From assembly GCF_000143415.4 (NCBI RefSeq), contig NW_003314398.1, forward strand, positions 217,494-250,522: a DNA stretch of 33,029 bases. Reading direction: 5' to 3'. The stretch's first letter is position 1. Every line of letters starts with the position of its first letter. Below, piece after piece: positions 21,168 through 31,562 of the stretch. The notes below the pieces were generated by a model, which did no database searches, was not told where the DNA came from, and worked only from the letters and a program-made list of their open reading frames with translations. The position numbers were made by a program, and so were the translations under genes. This DNA comes from Selaginella moellendorffii (taxonomy: Eukaryota > Streptophyta > Lycopodiopsida > Selaginellales > Selaginellaceae).

Positions 21168-21425
21168 ATGGCAAGCACAAAATTTGTAAGTGAGGCAGAA
21201 AAGGAGACGGAGAAGGAGATAGGTGAAGATGTAGAATATATAAGTCTTCCAAACTTCCCGTACTATACTCCAGGTGATCATTTTTCTGAACAAACGGCAA
21301 CATTAACAACTATCGAGAACGCCCCAGTAACGTCAGAGACAACAATCCAAAGCAAAACAACTGACCCGGAGAAGGATGATAGTACCGCTGAGAGTACCAA
21401 AAAGGAGGTGTCCACTAGCGCTTAG
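21168..21425 (+). CDS. Small acidic protein, 85 residues, at the transposon 3' end
   Basis: Starts MASTKFVSEAEKETEKEIGE and ends KKEVSTSA. It is rich in Glu, Thr and Ser and has no recognisable domain. A possible acceptor (CATATTTTAG) lies at about 21150, so it could be a 3' exon rather than a free gene. The frame is kept in the inverted copy (32480-32223), with substitutions but no stop. That proves little, since the copies are nearly identical throughout. Function unknown. Confidence 0.45.
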   Translation: MASTKFVSEAEKETEKEIGEDVEYISLPNFPYYTPGDHFSEQTATLTTIENAPVTSETTIQSKTTDPEKDDSTAESTKKEVSTSA

Positions 21426-21432
21426 GCTTATA

Positions 21433-21454
21433 ATGGCGTGTGCCCTCATGCCAT
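21433..21454. repeat. 22-bp palindrome near the transposon 3' end
   Basis: Arms ATGGCGTGTGC and CCTCATGCCAT, 8 bp after the stop of the small acidic frame. Same in the second copy (32194-32215). Confidence 0.78.
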
Positions 21455-21521
21455 TTACTTGATCACCAAATACCTTTTTCCCTTTGCACTAGTATATCTT
21501 AATACCGGTCTGAGAAATAGA

Positions 21522-21543
21522 ATGGCATGTGCCCTCAGGCCTT
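21522..21543. repeat. Degenerate palindrome near the transposon 3' end
   Basis: Arms ATGGCATGTGC and CCTCAGGCCTT. The same decay is present at 32105-32126, so it predates the split of the two copies. A further weak copy is at 21838-21859. Confidence 0.65.
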
Positions 21544-22061
21544 TTACTAAATCACCTTTGAAAGAAATGCAAGCCTCTATGTTGTAAAAAAAAGGTACTA
21601 GAGAAATTCCTTAATAATATGAATGTTATTTAGTTTCATGAAAATACACTAAGGGTCAAATGAGTTAAATGACTTCTCCAGACTAGCAATGCCTCTTGCT
21701 ACACCTTCACAATTAGATTCATTAGAAAAAGATAACATTGAATAATATCTAAATGTTCTCACCATTAAGTTATATGTCTGGCTAATAGGAATGACGTTCA
21801 TCTTGGAAAGCTCACCACACGCTCAATGAACAAACAAATAGTGTGTGCGCGCATGCCATCGCTCTTCTTTAGCTTCAGATTCGGCTTGTTCACCTTGACA
21901 ATGAGATTTATTATACAACTAGATGGACTCAGTCTGGACACAAAGCCACCGCGCTAGTCACCATGCCCCAGATATGTCTAGCCCCTGGACAAAAAACATA
22001 TAATTTCACGTCATTTTCAAATACTTGAAAATTTGTACCTAGTCCCATTTTACTGAATAAA

Positions 22062-22085
22062 TCCCACTTTAACGAAATAGAGCTT
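22062..22085 (-). repeat. Right terminal inverted repeat (24 bp)
   Basis: It is a perfect inverted match to 9573-9596. The same end sequence occurs again at 31563-31586, where the inverted second copy begins. Confidence 0.85.
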
Positions 22086-24947
22086 TCTTGGATTAAGAGT
22101 CATTCTTTCTTTAGAATGGAAAATTTTCCACAAATTTTCTTAGGCTTTTCTGATGGCTGATCTGTTGATCATTTTGCCCAAAAACCATTCCGTTTTCGTA
22201 AGCCACTACAAACTAGTGAAGGGGTTGGAGTTGACTTTGGTTAGCTTAAACCTTAGTAGGTAGTTTATATAATGTAGCCCGAAAGGGATGCTACCTTTTG
22301 GAGCTAAGGCAATTGAGTTGAATAAAGTCTAGAGTTAGTGTAGAAAAGTGGCCATTGCACTTTTCTAAGAAAGGTGACCCTTGTGCCTTTCTTCTGTAGT
22401 GTTATGCTTGGTGGCAGGTTGCACCTTGCAATTTGTTAGACTCTATGAGAGTAGTGAGCTCTCACTGATCTTGACTTGGACTTGGTGGCCCTGCGCCTTG
22501 GCTGAGGATAGTGATGTCCAACTTGGTTGTTTGAAGTTGAGATGTTGGTACCTGTACTATAGCTTTGTCTAAGTGGAGGTTGTATACCGATATGAGTCCA
22601 TCTCATGGTCTTCACTTTAGCTTCGACTAAGTGTTAGTTATGTATAGCTAGCCTCTTCAAAGGCATGCTTAGAGCTATTGACTAGACGTGTTGGTGAGCT
22701 TATTACAGTTGAGTTGGATTCGAGTGGTCATTTAGTTTATGCTTGTCAATGAACCTTTATCTTGTATCTGGGGTATTACGTTCATGTTGGACAAGTATAT
22801 AACTTGATGGCGCAAGTTTAGTGTTTAGGTCTTGTGAAGGCAAGTTGAAAGGTGATTGTTAGTTGCTTTGCGACTGGTGATTACTTGTAGACTTTGTCAA
22901 GGACTTTTGACACTTGCTTCACTCGGTAATAATTTAGCAGTGATGGGTTTGCTTTACTGAATGGTGTTGCGGAGGATCATGTCATTAGGCTTACATAGGC
23001 TTTCCATGTTGGCATATCAATTCTACCTTTGTTGATATCATTTGGTTACATTTAGTTTGTGGTGTTGGATTTCATTGAGTCTTGGCAAGTGTGAGTTAGT
23101 TGTAGTCTCGACAAGATTGTTTAATAAGGGTTGAGCTCTAGCTTTTCCTTGAAAAGTGATTCAGTTGTGGACTATGCTAACTCTACAAGTGGAAGAGTTA
23201 GTGATCGATATTGGAAAGTTTGAATCATTATTGGGTTTGAGTTGGAATATATCGATCATTGATGATTCTTCTTGTGCTTGTTATGAAGTGAGTTACGTCT
23301 TACTATAGATGGATTCATGGAGGATCGTTTGGTGATCACTTGTCGAACATAACTTCGTTATGCTTGGCTTTTGGATTGATGCAAACGTGCTCTTCATTAG
23401 CTTTGCATTATGAAGTTCGGCTTATGGATGTGTTAAGGAAGATATTGTGGGTTGCACTATGATTTCTTCTTTAACATTGAAGTTAGTTCATACAAAGCTT
23501 GTGATCATTATTAGGCAAGACTTGGCTATAAGCTTCTTCAAGCTTTTGGTTCCTTGAGTTTTCATGCTTATGGTGCATTTGTTATAAGTTGTTGGGGAAG
23601 ACATTTTAGCTCATTAGCTTCAATGTTGAAGTTAGTATTTGCATGTGGCAATCATCTAGGATAATTGATTATTCTTGTTTGAAGTTTTGCTTAATTATTG
23701 TTGATAAAGAATGATTTGCCATTCTTTGCAATGGTGGATTCCTTCTTTAATGATGATTTTGCATATTTTCTTTTGATGGGATGATTGATGATCTTTCATG
23801 ATGGTTAGTTGTTCTTTTTGATGGTTTATGGCTTTTCGCAATATCACATGTTCTTTGTGGTTTGCCTTGAATTGGTCTCTTGGGTTTGAGACATCAGTAG
23901 GATATTGTTGACACTTGCTTAAGCGACTCTAGTTCCTTGGTATTATTGACTGGGATCTATATAGATTAGCTAGTGCAATAATTGGCATGAACGAGTGTTT
24001 GTTAGCCATGCAACATTCATTCTATTCTGTTGATTATTGCTTGAGTTAACTCTGATAGATTGAGGTGTTATTACTTTTGGGTGATACATTCGCGAGCATT
24101 TTGTTTGCCAGTCAATGATACTTTGTGTTCTTTGAGTTATTTTTCGTAAGTTGTTTAGCATACTATCTACCATCTTTAGTAATTAAGTTTTATCATTGAG
24201 TTTTTTGCTGATACACTTGCTATTGAGTTTTGTTGGATGGTGATTCCTATGTTTACCAATTATGATGATCTTGGTGGTTGCTATACTATAATACTAGTTT
24301 ATCAGATGATAACTTACTTGGAATACTTTTGTGTTCTAATCTAAGCTTTACTCATTGATACTTCAGTCTCTTAAATATCATTGTCTCTGACTTTGATATT
24401 GTCCATCTATTGATCTTGGAACTTGGGCCAGTATAGGCAGACTGGCTTCGGCACTTCGTGTGTATGGTGAAATCTCTAGTCATAGAGTAGCTACTGTCGA
24501 CTAGTCACATTACCCGCCTCTCTGTCGATGTTCCTTATTCCGTTAAAAGGGTGTGACCGTGTAAACAACTCTAACTGCCTGTTTACAGTAGTATATCTAA
24601 ACCTTACCGACGGGTTTGGTTTCTTTGTTTAGGAGGGTTGGGGCCTCTGGCTTCTCTCTCTATGTCCCTGTGGGCAGGGGCGTATCACACTTTTGTAAGC
24701 TAGGTGACTCCCAGAGCAGCAAGGGTGGCTGACTCCGTTGGTCATTTCCTTGTCAGCGACGGCCGGAAGGTGTCTGAGCTGATAGTGCATCCGCGTTAGA
24801 CAAAGAGGTTGCCTCCTAACTCATTTAAGTTGGTGCATTTCTCACATAATGTGAATACCGTGAACTTTTTGGGAGTTGTTTCCTTGGCGGTATTCTAGAC
24901 TCGAGTATGCATCGACGAGGACGTCGATCTTCCCTAGGGGGGGAGAG
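22086..24947 (+). mobile_element. Internal region of the LTR element, right part
   Basis: About 2.9 kb without a supportable coding frame on either strand. It is G/T-rich on the plus strand with many short TTG-type words. It ends in the polypurine tract that precedes the 3' LTR. The lack of gag-pol suggests a non-autonomous (LARD-like) element, or very old decay. Confidence 0.5.
24936..24947 (+). other. Polypurine tract before the 3' LTR
   Basis: AGGGGGGGAGAG sits directly against the TG start of the 24948 LTR, as expected for plus-strand priming. The upstream flank of the 7483 LTR lacks such a tract, which fits their 3' and 5' roles. Confidence 0.7.
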
Positions 24948-26069
24948 TGTCACGAATGTGACTTCGGGTATTGAAAATTACCTGTCGGCCAGTCCTTACG
25001 GATACTCTTACCTTACTACCACGATGGCAGGAGGTCGGTATTGCTGAACCCTTTATCAGTCCCTCTTGTTCAAGTGTTAGTAAATTGGACTTTGCATCTG
25101 TACTTGGCCAGATGAGCATAAGGACGGAATTCCTAAGTGTCTATTCAGCCAAGCATACTTGGCCTGGCTTTTTAGTTCTCTTTTTCTTTGTCTTGCACTG
25201 GCTTGATAAGAACCCTCGTGTATTAAGATTGGTCCCTCAATATCACTACATGATAGCTTACTGTGTCTGTACCTTTATGTTAGTCTCATTTCGGTCTCAA
25301 ATGCTATTTATGCAAAGTGTTCAGATTTACTCATTTGGCATATCTACGGAATGTAGAGATTGTCCTGAACACAACAGTGTTCGTCCCTTGCCCAAATTCA
25401 CAATTTAGGGACATTCCATATTTAGTAAGTTTTGAGCTTGTCCCAGAGACTAACTCCTGATACTAAGGGAGGCTTGGGGTGAAAGCCCAAAGAGTGTGTT
25501 CCTCAAGGGGGGGGGGGGGGGGGGGGCTATGGGGGGTTCCAAATGTATAGTAGGGATAGTGGGTAGGTTGGGCATGGCCAACCAACCTGAGGCATAGTCT
25601 AGCTCCCGCTTGCGTGTTTGTCCTTGTTTTGCATCTGGCTTGGGTCTAAGCCCAAGTTCCATTCCATGCTAGCTGGTGGAGTACCCATGTCCTCGCATTA
25701 GGCCACCGGTATGCCGAAATAGCGCCAGACTTTGTTTGGCTCCGTTTTGCGTGCTGGTCCTGGCATTGGGATGCTGGTTACTCTAGGACTGTTCCAAGTC
25801 GCTCCAGATTCCTATCCCTTCACTCTTTGGGCTTCATGCTCAAGAGTTGCTCCGTGGTTCGGTTCCACCACTCTTTGGCTTCATGCTTGGGAGTTTGGCA
25901 CTGTTCCTTCATTCAGTGGCCCAAGGCCTTAAACCTCGGGTTCCTATGGACACGTGGCATGGACACGTGGCATCTGTCTCGTGGCACAAAGAGGGTTCAG
26001 GTTTCGCTTCGTAGTGTTATCCTATGGTAAATCACCATAGAATAAAGGGTCAAAACCACGTGCACTACA
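24948..26069 (+). repeat. 3' LTR of the non-coding LTR retroelement
   Basis: Starts TGTCACGAATGTGAC and ends GTGCACTACA; about 1122 bp. It aligns with 7483-8517 along its length. It includes about 90 bp missing from the 5' copy and a run of 20 G at 25507-25526 where the 5' copy has GGGGAGGGGG. No 5-bp target duplication is visible: TTATG before 7483 against ACATC after 26069. Confidence 0.75.
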
Positions 26070-26205
26070 ACATCATTGCACTTGCAAAGGAGTAAATAGT
26101 TAAATAGAAGGTAGAGAGTATACAATTATCATTCAAGACCTTTTTATGTCTAGACTTTACGAAGTGTAAGGAACATAGGAATGCATATGCTTCTTACAAG
26201 CATAT

Positions 26206-27812
26206 TGTGAGACACAAAATCCTAGGCCCCAAAGTGGAGCCGGAGGGGCGCCACGTGGTAGTGGCCGAAGCGAAAGCCAAACGAGCGTAACACATTTGGA
26301 CTAAAAGCTCCGCCTTGAAAGGTCGAGAGCGGGAGTGGAACTCCCAACAAAGGGCTCGAGGAACAAGCATAAAGAGAGCAATAAGCGAGGCTCCAAAAAG
26401 GGACCCGAGATGGAGTCCGAGATGGACCCGAGATGAAGCCCGAGATGGAGTCCGAGATGGACCCGAGATGGAGTCCGAGATGGAGTCTGAGATGGAGTCC
26501 AAGATGGACCCGAGATGGAGTCCAAGATGGAGTCCGAGATGGAGTTTGAGATGGATCCGAGATAGAGTCCGAGATGGACCCGAGATGGAGTCCGAGATGG
26601 ACCCGAGATAGAGTCCAAGATGGAGTCCGAGATGGAGTCCAAGATGGACCCGAGATGGACCCGAGATGGGACCCGAGATGGACCCGAGATGGACCCGAGA
26701 TGGAGTCCAAAGTCGAGACCGGGACTGAGACCGAGACCGGGACCGAGACCAAGACCGAGATCGGGACCGAGACCGGGACCGAGGCCGAGGCCGAGTCCGA
26801 GTCCGAGTCCGAGGCCGAGTCCGAGTTCGAGTCTGAGAGGGTGAAAGCCCAAAGCGTTCGTCTCCCAGACCCTGGGGGGTTTGGTGAGCTCCAAAAGTAT
26901 AGTAGGGGGAGGACTGCAGTGGAGCCAGTTTGGCCAGGAAAGGCTAGTTTGGCCCAGGAAGGCCGGACCCAATGTTGGGTGATGAGCTGCCCACTGGGAA
27001 GTCCAAGACTAGAGTGAACACGGACCGACAAGCGGGGTAGCTTGGTGAAGTGTTCAAGAGCCGGCTCTAGTTCCCCCGGGAGATCGACTGGCTGGGTGGC
27101 ACTACCTACTTGGATACCTGTCGTGGCTCAACGGAACCTCACTCTAAGCCCATGGCTAGAACACCTAAAAGCGAAAGGCGGGGAAAGTACCCATGAGGCT
27201 TGCGTAAGGCCACGGTGTTCCGAAATGTTGTCCCAAAGTCCCAGACTATGGAAAGGAAGAGGAGTAGCCCTCTGGTGTGGTGACAAAGGACACGGTCACC
27301 CAGTGAGGAAGTCCCAGAGGACAGTTGGACTTAGAGGTCGGGCCTGCGGGCCTTGATCCAGTGGCAGTGTTGGTGAACACGGCCATCGACAAAGAGGGAC
27401 TTGGTGGGGACCGGAAAAGAGATATTGGGGAAGGTTATTCCCTAAGTCTACGAGCATCCTAAGGATGCTAAAGAGTGGATCTGGGATGATCACTCATCGA
27501 TGGATGGCCTAGTCTATGAAAGACAGGATTGTAATGTAGGTGGTGTTGGACCACCGGTGTGACCAAGGTGAATAGGTATGGCCTCAGCGTAACGGGCCGA
27601 TATGTCGGTGGTACCTTGGGGTGTCGATCATGGGATCGGACACGTGGAGCACTTAGACCAAGTGCAAAGGTTGAGTGGCAGGGATGCCATTCTCGGGGCT
27701 AGCAAGCCCCAAGTCCTAACTGGGACTTGTGGAGGTTGTGAATGAGACTCCTCCAAGTGGTCGGAGGTGTGGTTAAGTGACTAAAGTAAAATGGAAAAAT
27801 TAGTCGCTTACA
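26206..27812 (+). mobile_element. Solo LTR with CATAT target-site duplication
   Basis: It begins TGTGAGACACAAAATCC and ends TAGTCGCTTACA, and is flanked by CATAT at 26201-26205 and again at 27813-27817. There is no internal region, so it is a solo LTR left by recombination. It interrupts a repeat whose uninterrupted homologue is at 29685-30330, which independently supports both insertion points. It contains the tandem-repeat block 26401-26840. Words such as GGTGAAAGCCCAAAG and AGTACCCATG are shared with the 7483/24948 LTRs, suggesting a related family. Confidence 0.82.
26401..26840 (+). repeat. Tandem 12-bp then 6-bp repeats inside the solo LTR
   Basis: Units of GAGATGGAGTCC and GAGATGGACCC(G) alternate from about 26401 to 26710. 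Shorter GAGACC/GGGACC units, then GAGTCC units, follow to about 26840. Open frames across it give WSPRW or ESEMESEM repeats on one strand and SISDSISG repeats on the other. These are artefacts of the repeat, not genes. Confidence 0.85.
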
Positions 27813-28301
27813 CATATATATTACATCTTCATCAACACCTTACACTAGGAATCTAAAATAGACAATCACATACACTATACAAGCCTTAGTATTGTTGAAT
27901 CATATAAGACTTTTGGAGCCAACTAGAATTTCCAAGATTATTGATGTTTATTCTCTATCAATAATATAAACTTATTATAATTTATATAATTAATAAAAAT
28001 AACATATTTTTTATTTGATATACTTAAGAGTGTTTTTTTTCACAATATTGCTCATAATACTTTGTATCTCTATTTTTGTTTTTACCATCTCAAAAAATAT
28101 TTCATGGTAGTTTTTCAGGTGCATGGTGTTGTAGTGTATCACAAGAGCATATGTACTATTATACTGATCGTCAACTTGTTTTCACTAAAGCCAATAAACA
28201 TAAAAAGCATTTCTTGAATGTCATAAAATTACAATTTTCTAAAATAAGTAGGAGAGCATTCTTTTTCGTTATACCCTCTATCATTGTTTTTATCTCCAAC
28301 T

Positions 28302-29684
28302 TGTGATATCCAAAATGGAGTCCGAGATGGAGTCTGAGATGGAATCCGATATGGATTCGAAATGGACCCAATATGAACCTGAGATGGAGTCCAAGATGGA
28401 CCCGAGATGGAGTCCAATAAGGACCTAAGATAGAGTCTGAGATAGAATTAGAGATGGACCTGAGATGGAATCTGAGATGGACCTAAAATGGAGTTTGAGA
28501 TGGACCTGAGATGGAATCTGAGATGGAGTTTGAGATGAACCCGAGATGGAGTTTGAGGTGGACCAAGATGGAATCCGAGGTTGAGTTTGAGGTCGAGGCC
28601 GAGACTGAGACTGAGACTGAGACCAAGTTCGAGACTAAGACTGAGTCTAAGACTGAGACTGAGATCAAGACCAAGTCCAAGTCTGAGTCCAAGTTTAAGT
28701 CTGAGGGTGAAAGCCCAAAGCGATCATCTCTCAGACCCTAGGGGGTTTGGTGAGCTCCAAAAATATAGTCAGTGGAGCCAGTTTGGCCAGGAAAGGTTAG
28801 TGTGACGAAAGAAGGCTATACCCACGTGGTGGGTAATGATATAATCACTAAGGAGTCCAAGGCTAGAGTGAACATGGACAGACAAGTGGAGTAACTTAGT
28901 GAAGTGTTCAAGAGTTGACTTTAACTCCCCTAGAGATTAAATGGTTAATGCTCTCAATTCAAGTGTGGATGGCACTACCTACTTGAATATCTAGTGTGGC
29001 TCATCGAAACCTCTCTCTAGCCACATGACTAGGGCACCCAAAGGCGGAAGGTGGGGAGAGTACCCATGAGGCTTGCATAGAGCCACAGTGTTTCGAAAGT
29101 TCCAATGCCATCCCAAAGTCTCGGACTGTGGAAAGGAAGAAGAATAATCTTTTTATGTAGTGATTAAAGATACGGTCACATGGTGAGGAAGTCCTAGAGG
29201 TCAGTGGGACTTAGTGGTTAGGCCTTCAAGCTTTGACCCAATAGCAGTGTTAGCGAGCATGGTCGTGGATAAGGACTTGGTGGGAACTGAAGAAAGGACA
29301 TTGAGGAAGAGTGTTCCCTTTGTCTTCAAGCATTTTAAAGATGTTAATGTGTGGTCATGGGATGACTTTATGGACAAATAGCCCAATCTTTGAGAGATGG
29401 GACTGTGATGTAGGTGGTGTTGGACCACTGATGTGACAAAGTGAATGGGCATGGCTTTAGCATAACAAATTGATATGTTCATAATACCTTTGGGTTAGTC
29501 ATGGGATTAGACATATGGAGCACTTGAACCAAATGCAAAGGTTGAATGGCATAAATGCCATTTTCGGGGTTAATATATCCCCAAGTTGGGAATAATACTT
29601 ATGAAGGTGATAAGTGAGATTCTTCCATGTGGTCAAAAGTGGGGTTAAATGACTAAAGTAAAATAAAAAATATAGTCACTTACA
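28302..29684 (+). repeat. Second, decayed LTR-like copy of the 26206-27812 family
   Basis: It starts TGTGATATCC, passes through a degenerate GAGATGGA-type tandem block (28315-28700) and then follows 26838-27812 closely (GGTGAAAGCCCAAAGCG, GGGGGTTTGGTGAGCTCC, GGTGGTGTTGGACCAC). It ends ATAGTCACTTACA. About 230 bp of the 5' part of the solo LTR are missing or altered. No target duplication was found. Confidence 0.65.
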
Positions 29685-30330
29685 GTATATTACTACATTT
29701 ACAAATAAGTATATAGTCAAAATAAAAGGTGGAAAGTACATAATTGTTATTCAAGAGTTTCCTTCTTTTATATATTTAAACTACCAAGCATAAGGAATAT
29801 AGGAAGGCATATTCTGATTACAAACATATATATTAGATCTTTATCAACACCTTATACTAGAATTTTAAAGTGGATATTTATATACATCATGCAATCCTTA
29901 CTATTGCTAAATTATAAAAGACTTTTAGAGCTAATTAGATTTTTCAAGAGTATTGATGTTTATTTTCAACTAATAATATAAAATTTTTATACTTTATATA
30001 ATTTATTAAAAAGCATACTTTCCAATTCATATACTTGTGAGAGTTTTCCTTTTGGAATACTGCCTATAACACTCATATGTCTCTATTTCTATCTTTACCA
30101 TCTCAAAAAAAAATTCATAATAGTCTTTGGGGGTGAAATATTATAATATGTTATGAAAGCATATATATTGTTATACTAATTGTTCCCATTATTTCCACTA
30201 GAAGATAAAAAAAATAGAGCATTTTTTAAAAGTCATGGAATTGCAATTCTCTAAAATAAGTAAAAGGACATTTTTCCTATACCTAGGTTGTTGTACCTTT
30301 TGTTATTGCATCTATCTTAAACTTATATTT
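29685..30330 (+). repeat. Dispersed repeat, uninterrupted copy
   Basis: Homologous to 26070-26205 joined to 27813-28301, the copy split by the solo LTR. Shared stretches include TCAACACCTTA.ACTAG, TATTGATGTTTATT and TTCTCTAAAATAAGTA. It is A+T-rich and non-coding. In both cases it starts right at an LTR end, so it may belong to the same composite unit. Confidence 0.55.
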
Positions 30331-31562
30331 ATTATCCTTTTTTCCTTTTTTTTGTATGATTTAATTGTATTATGCAATGGAATAGCTATTGCAACTTCTG
30401 ACCCTTAAATTACTACACTGGGAAGAAAAATTGCAATGTAAACTCCTATCCAATGTTGGATCTAAGAACTCTTTGATATTAAATGTAAACTCCTAAATTT
30501 GTACTTTCTAGGAGGTCACTTAATTTAGTACTATTCAAACTTAAAGACTCTTAACCCCAACTATCTCAAGACTCTTAACCAATTGGAAAAATAGGTACAC
30601 TCTTAGTTATGGGCTCTTTCTCTTTATATTTAAACCTTTATAAATTATACTTCGAATCATTCCTTTTGGTTATTTACATGCAAAAGTTAATATTACCAAC
30701 ACCAGAACTCATGAATATTTGTGTATATTTCTCTTTTAATGAGATTATAAATAAAAATCTATAAATTTTAGACATTATATTATGACAAACCCCTCAAAAA
30801 TATATTTTAGGAAAGAACCAAGTCTCTCTTTTATATGTAACAAGTTTACATTAATAATTTGTTTTCTTTCAAACAGTTATAAAAGAATCTTATTTCAAAT
30901 TTATTAATATTTAAATCATGATAAATATAATATTTAAAAGTTAGAAAACAAATAGTATAGATTTAAGAAAGTAATAAAGTTATTTTTTGTGCAAAAAAAA
31001 TCTTATTTTATATTATATTCTAACAAACCTCCATATTATGGCATATAATAAATATTTAAATTCTTGGATAAGAAGTGTCATCCAGAAAAATTTTATCTAT
31101 ATAAAGTGTAGAGAGTTGTAAAAATATTAGGTTCACTATAAACCTTAATTTTATGAATTTATAATGTTTGTATAATACTATAATTGAAAATTGAGCTCAA
31201 CTCGTAAGCTTAAATCTTCATCTTGTGAACTCAAGAATGGCTTGCACTCTTTGTGATGAAATGGTGAATAGTTGATAAATCTTATTTTGGCTCATTCATA
31301 TATAAGTGTAACGCATATGATCATGGAATAAGATTTGGATATATTGTTACTGTGAATCTTTGGAACTTTAGAGGATAAATGGGGATAAAATAGCCACTAA
31401 AGGCTTTTTTATCAAGCAATTGCCCCTTTTCTAGTTGGCTTAAGGGGAGAGAGATAAAGTGTGTTATATGTGGTATCGGAACAAATGGTACAGGTTCGAT
31501 TCCTATTGATTAGTGGCTAATTAAAAATATAATATACCCTTGAGCAAAGTATATTTCTACCC
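30331..31562. other. A+T-rich stretch without recognisable genes
   Basis: No frame of note. 31372-31468 is an inverted match to 9370-9460. At about 31490 GGTTCGATTCC resembles a tRNA B box, but no tRNA can be folded around it. Confidence 0.55.

Larger units (their letters stand above)
9573..22085. mobile_element. 12.5 kb DNA transposon with DUF7869-type transposase and large accessory gene
   Basis: It is bounded by a 24-bp perfect terminal inverted repeat, starting AAGCTCTATTTCG and ending AAAGTGGGA, at 9573-9596 and, reverse-complemented, at 22062-22085. Inside are two divergent multi-kilobase genes, a small 3' frame and more than twenty copies of a 22-bp palindrome that I did not find outside the element. 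A second copy starts at the right edge of the window (31563). The element lies between the primer site and polypurine tract of an LTR retroelement, so it appears nested. No target-site duplication is obvious: flanks are ...TTTAGGGGT on the left and TCTTGGATT... on the right. The superfamily is uncertain; the transposase resembles proteins with the DUF7869 domain. Confidence 0.8.

Noticed and set aside
9948-21859. CRISPR-like array made of the repeated 22-bp unit
   Set aside because: Spacing is irregular (tens to thousands of bp), copies lie in introns and exons, and the setting is a plant nuclear genome.
23970-24173. Short minus-strand frame in the LTR-element internal region
   Set aside because: 67 codons, no motif and no splice context; expected by chance in this composition.
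26222-27031. Long Ser/Gly/Leu or Arg/Pro-rich open frames
   Set aside because: They arise from the 12-bp and 6-bp tandem repeats inside a solo LTR and have no independent gene signals.
29547-29562. ATGGCATAAATGCCAT palindrome outside the transposon
   Set aside because: It is 16 bp, lacks the GG/CC centre of the 22-bp motif, and its counterpart at 27678 in the related LTR (TGGCAGGGATGCCA) shows it belongs to that LTR family.
31480-31510. Possible tRNA or tRNA-derived SINE (GGTTCGATTCC B-box-like word)
   Set aside because: No A box at proper spacing and no cloverleaf could be drawn; a lone B-box-like word is weak.
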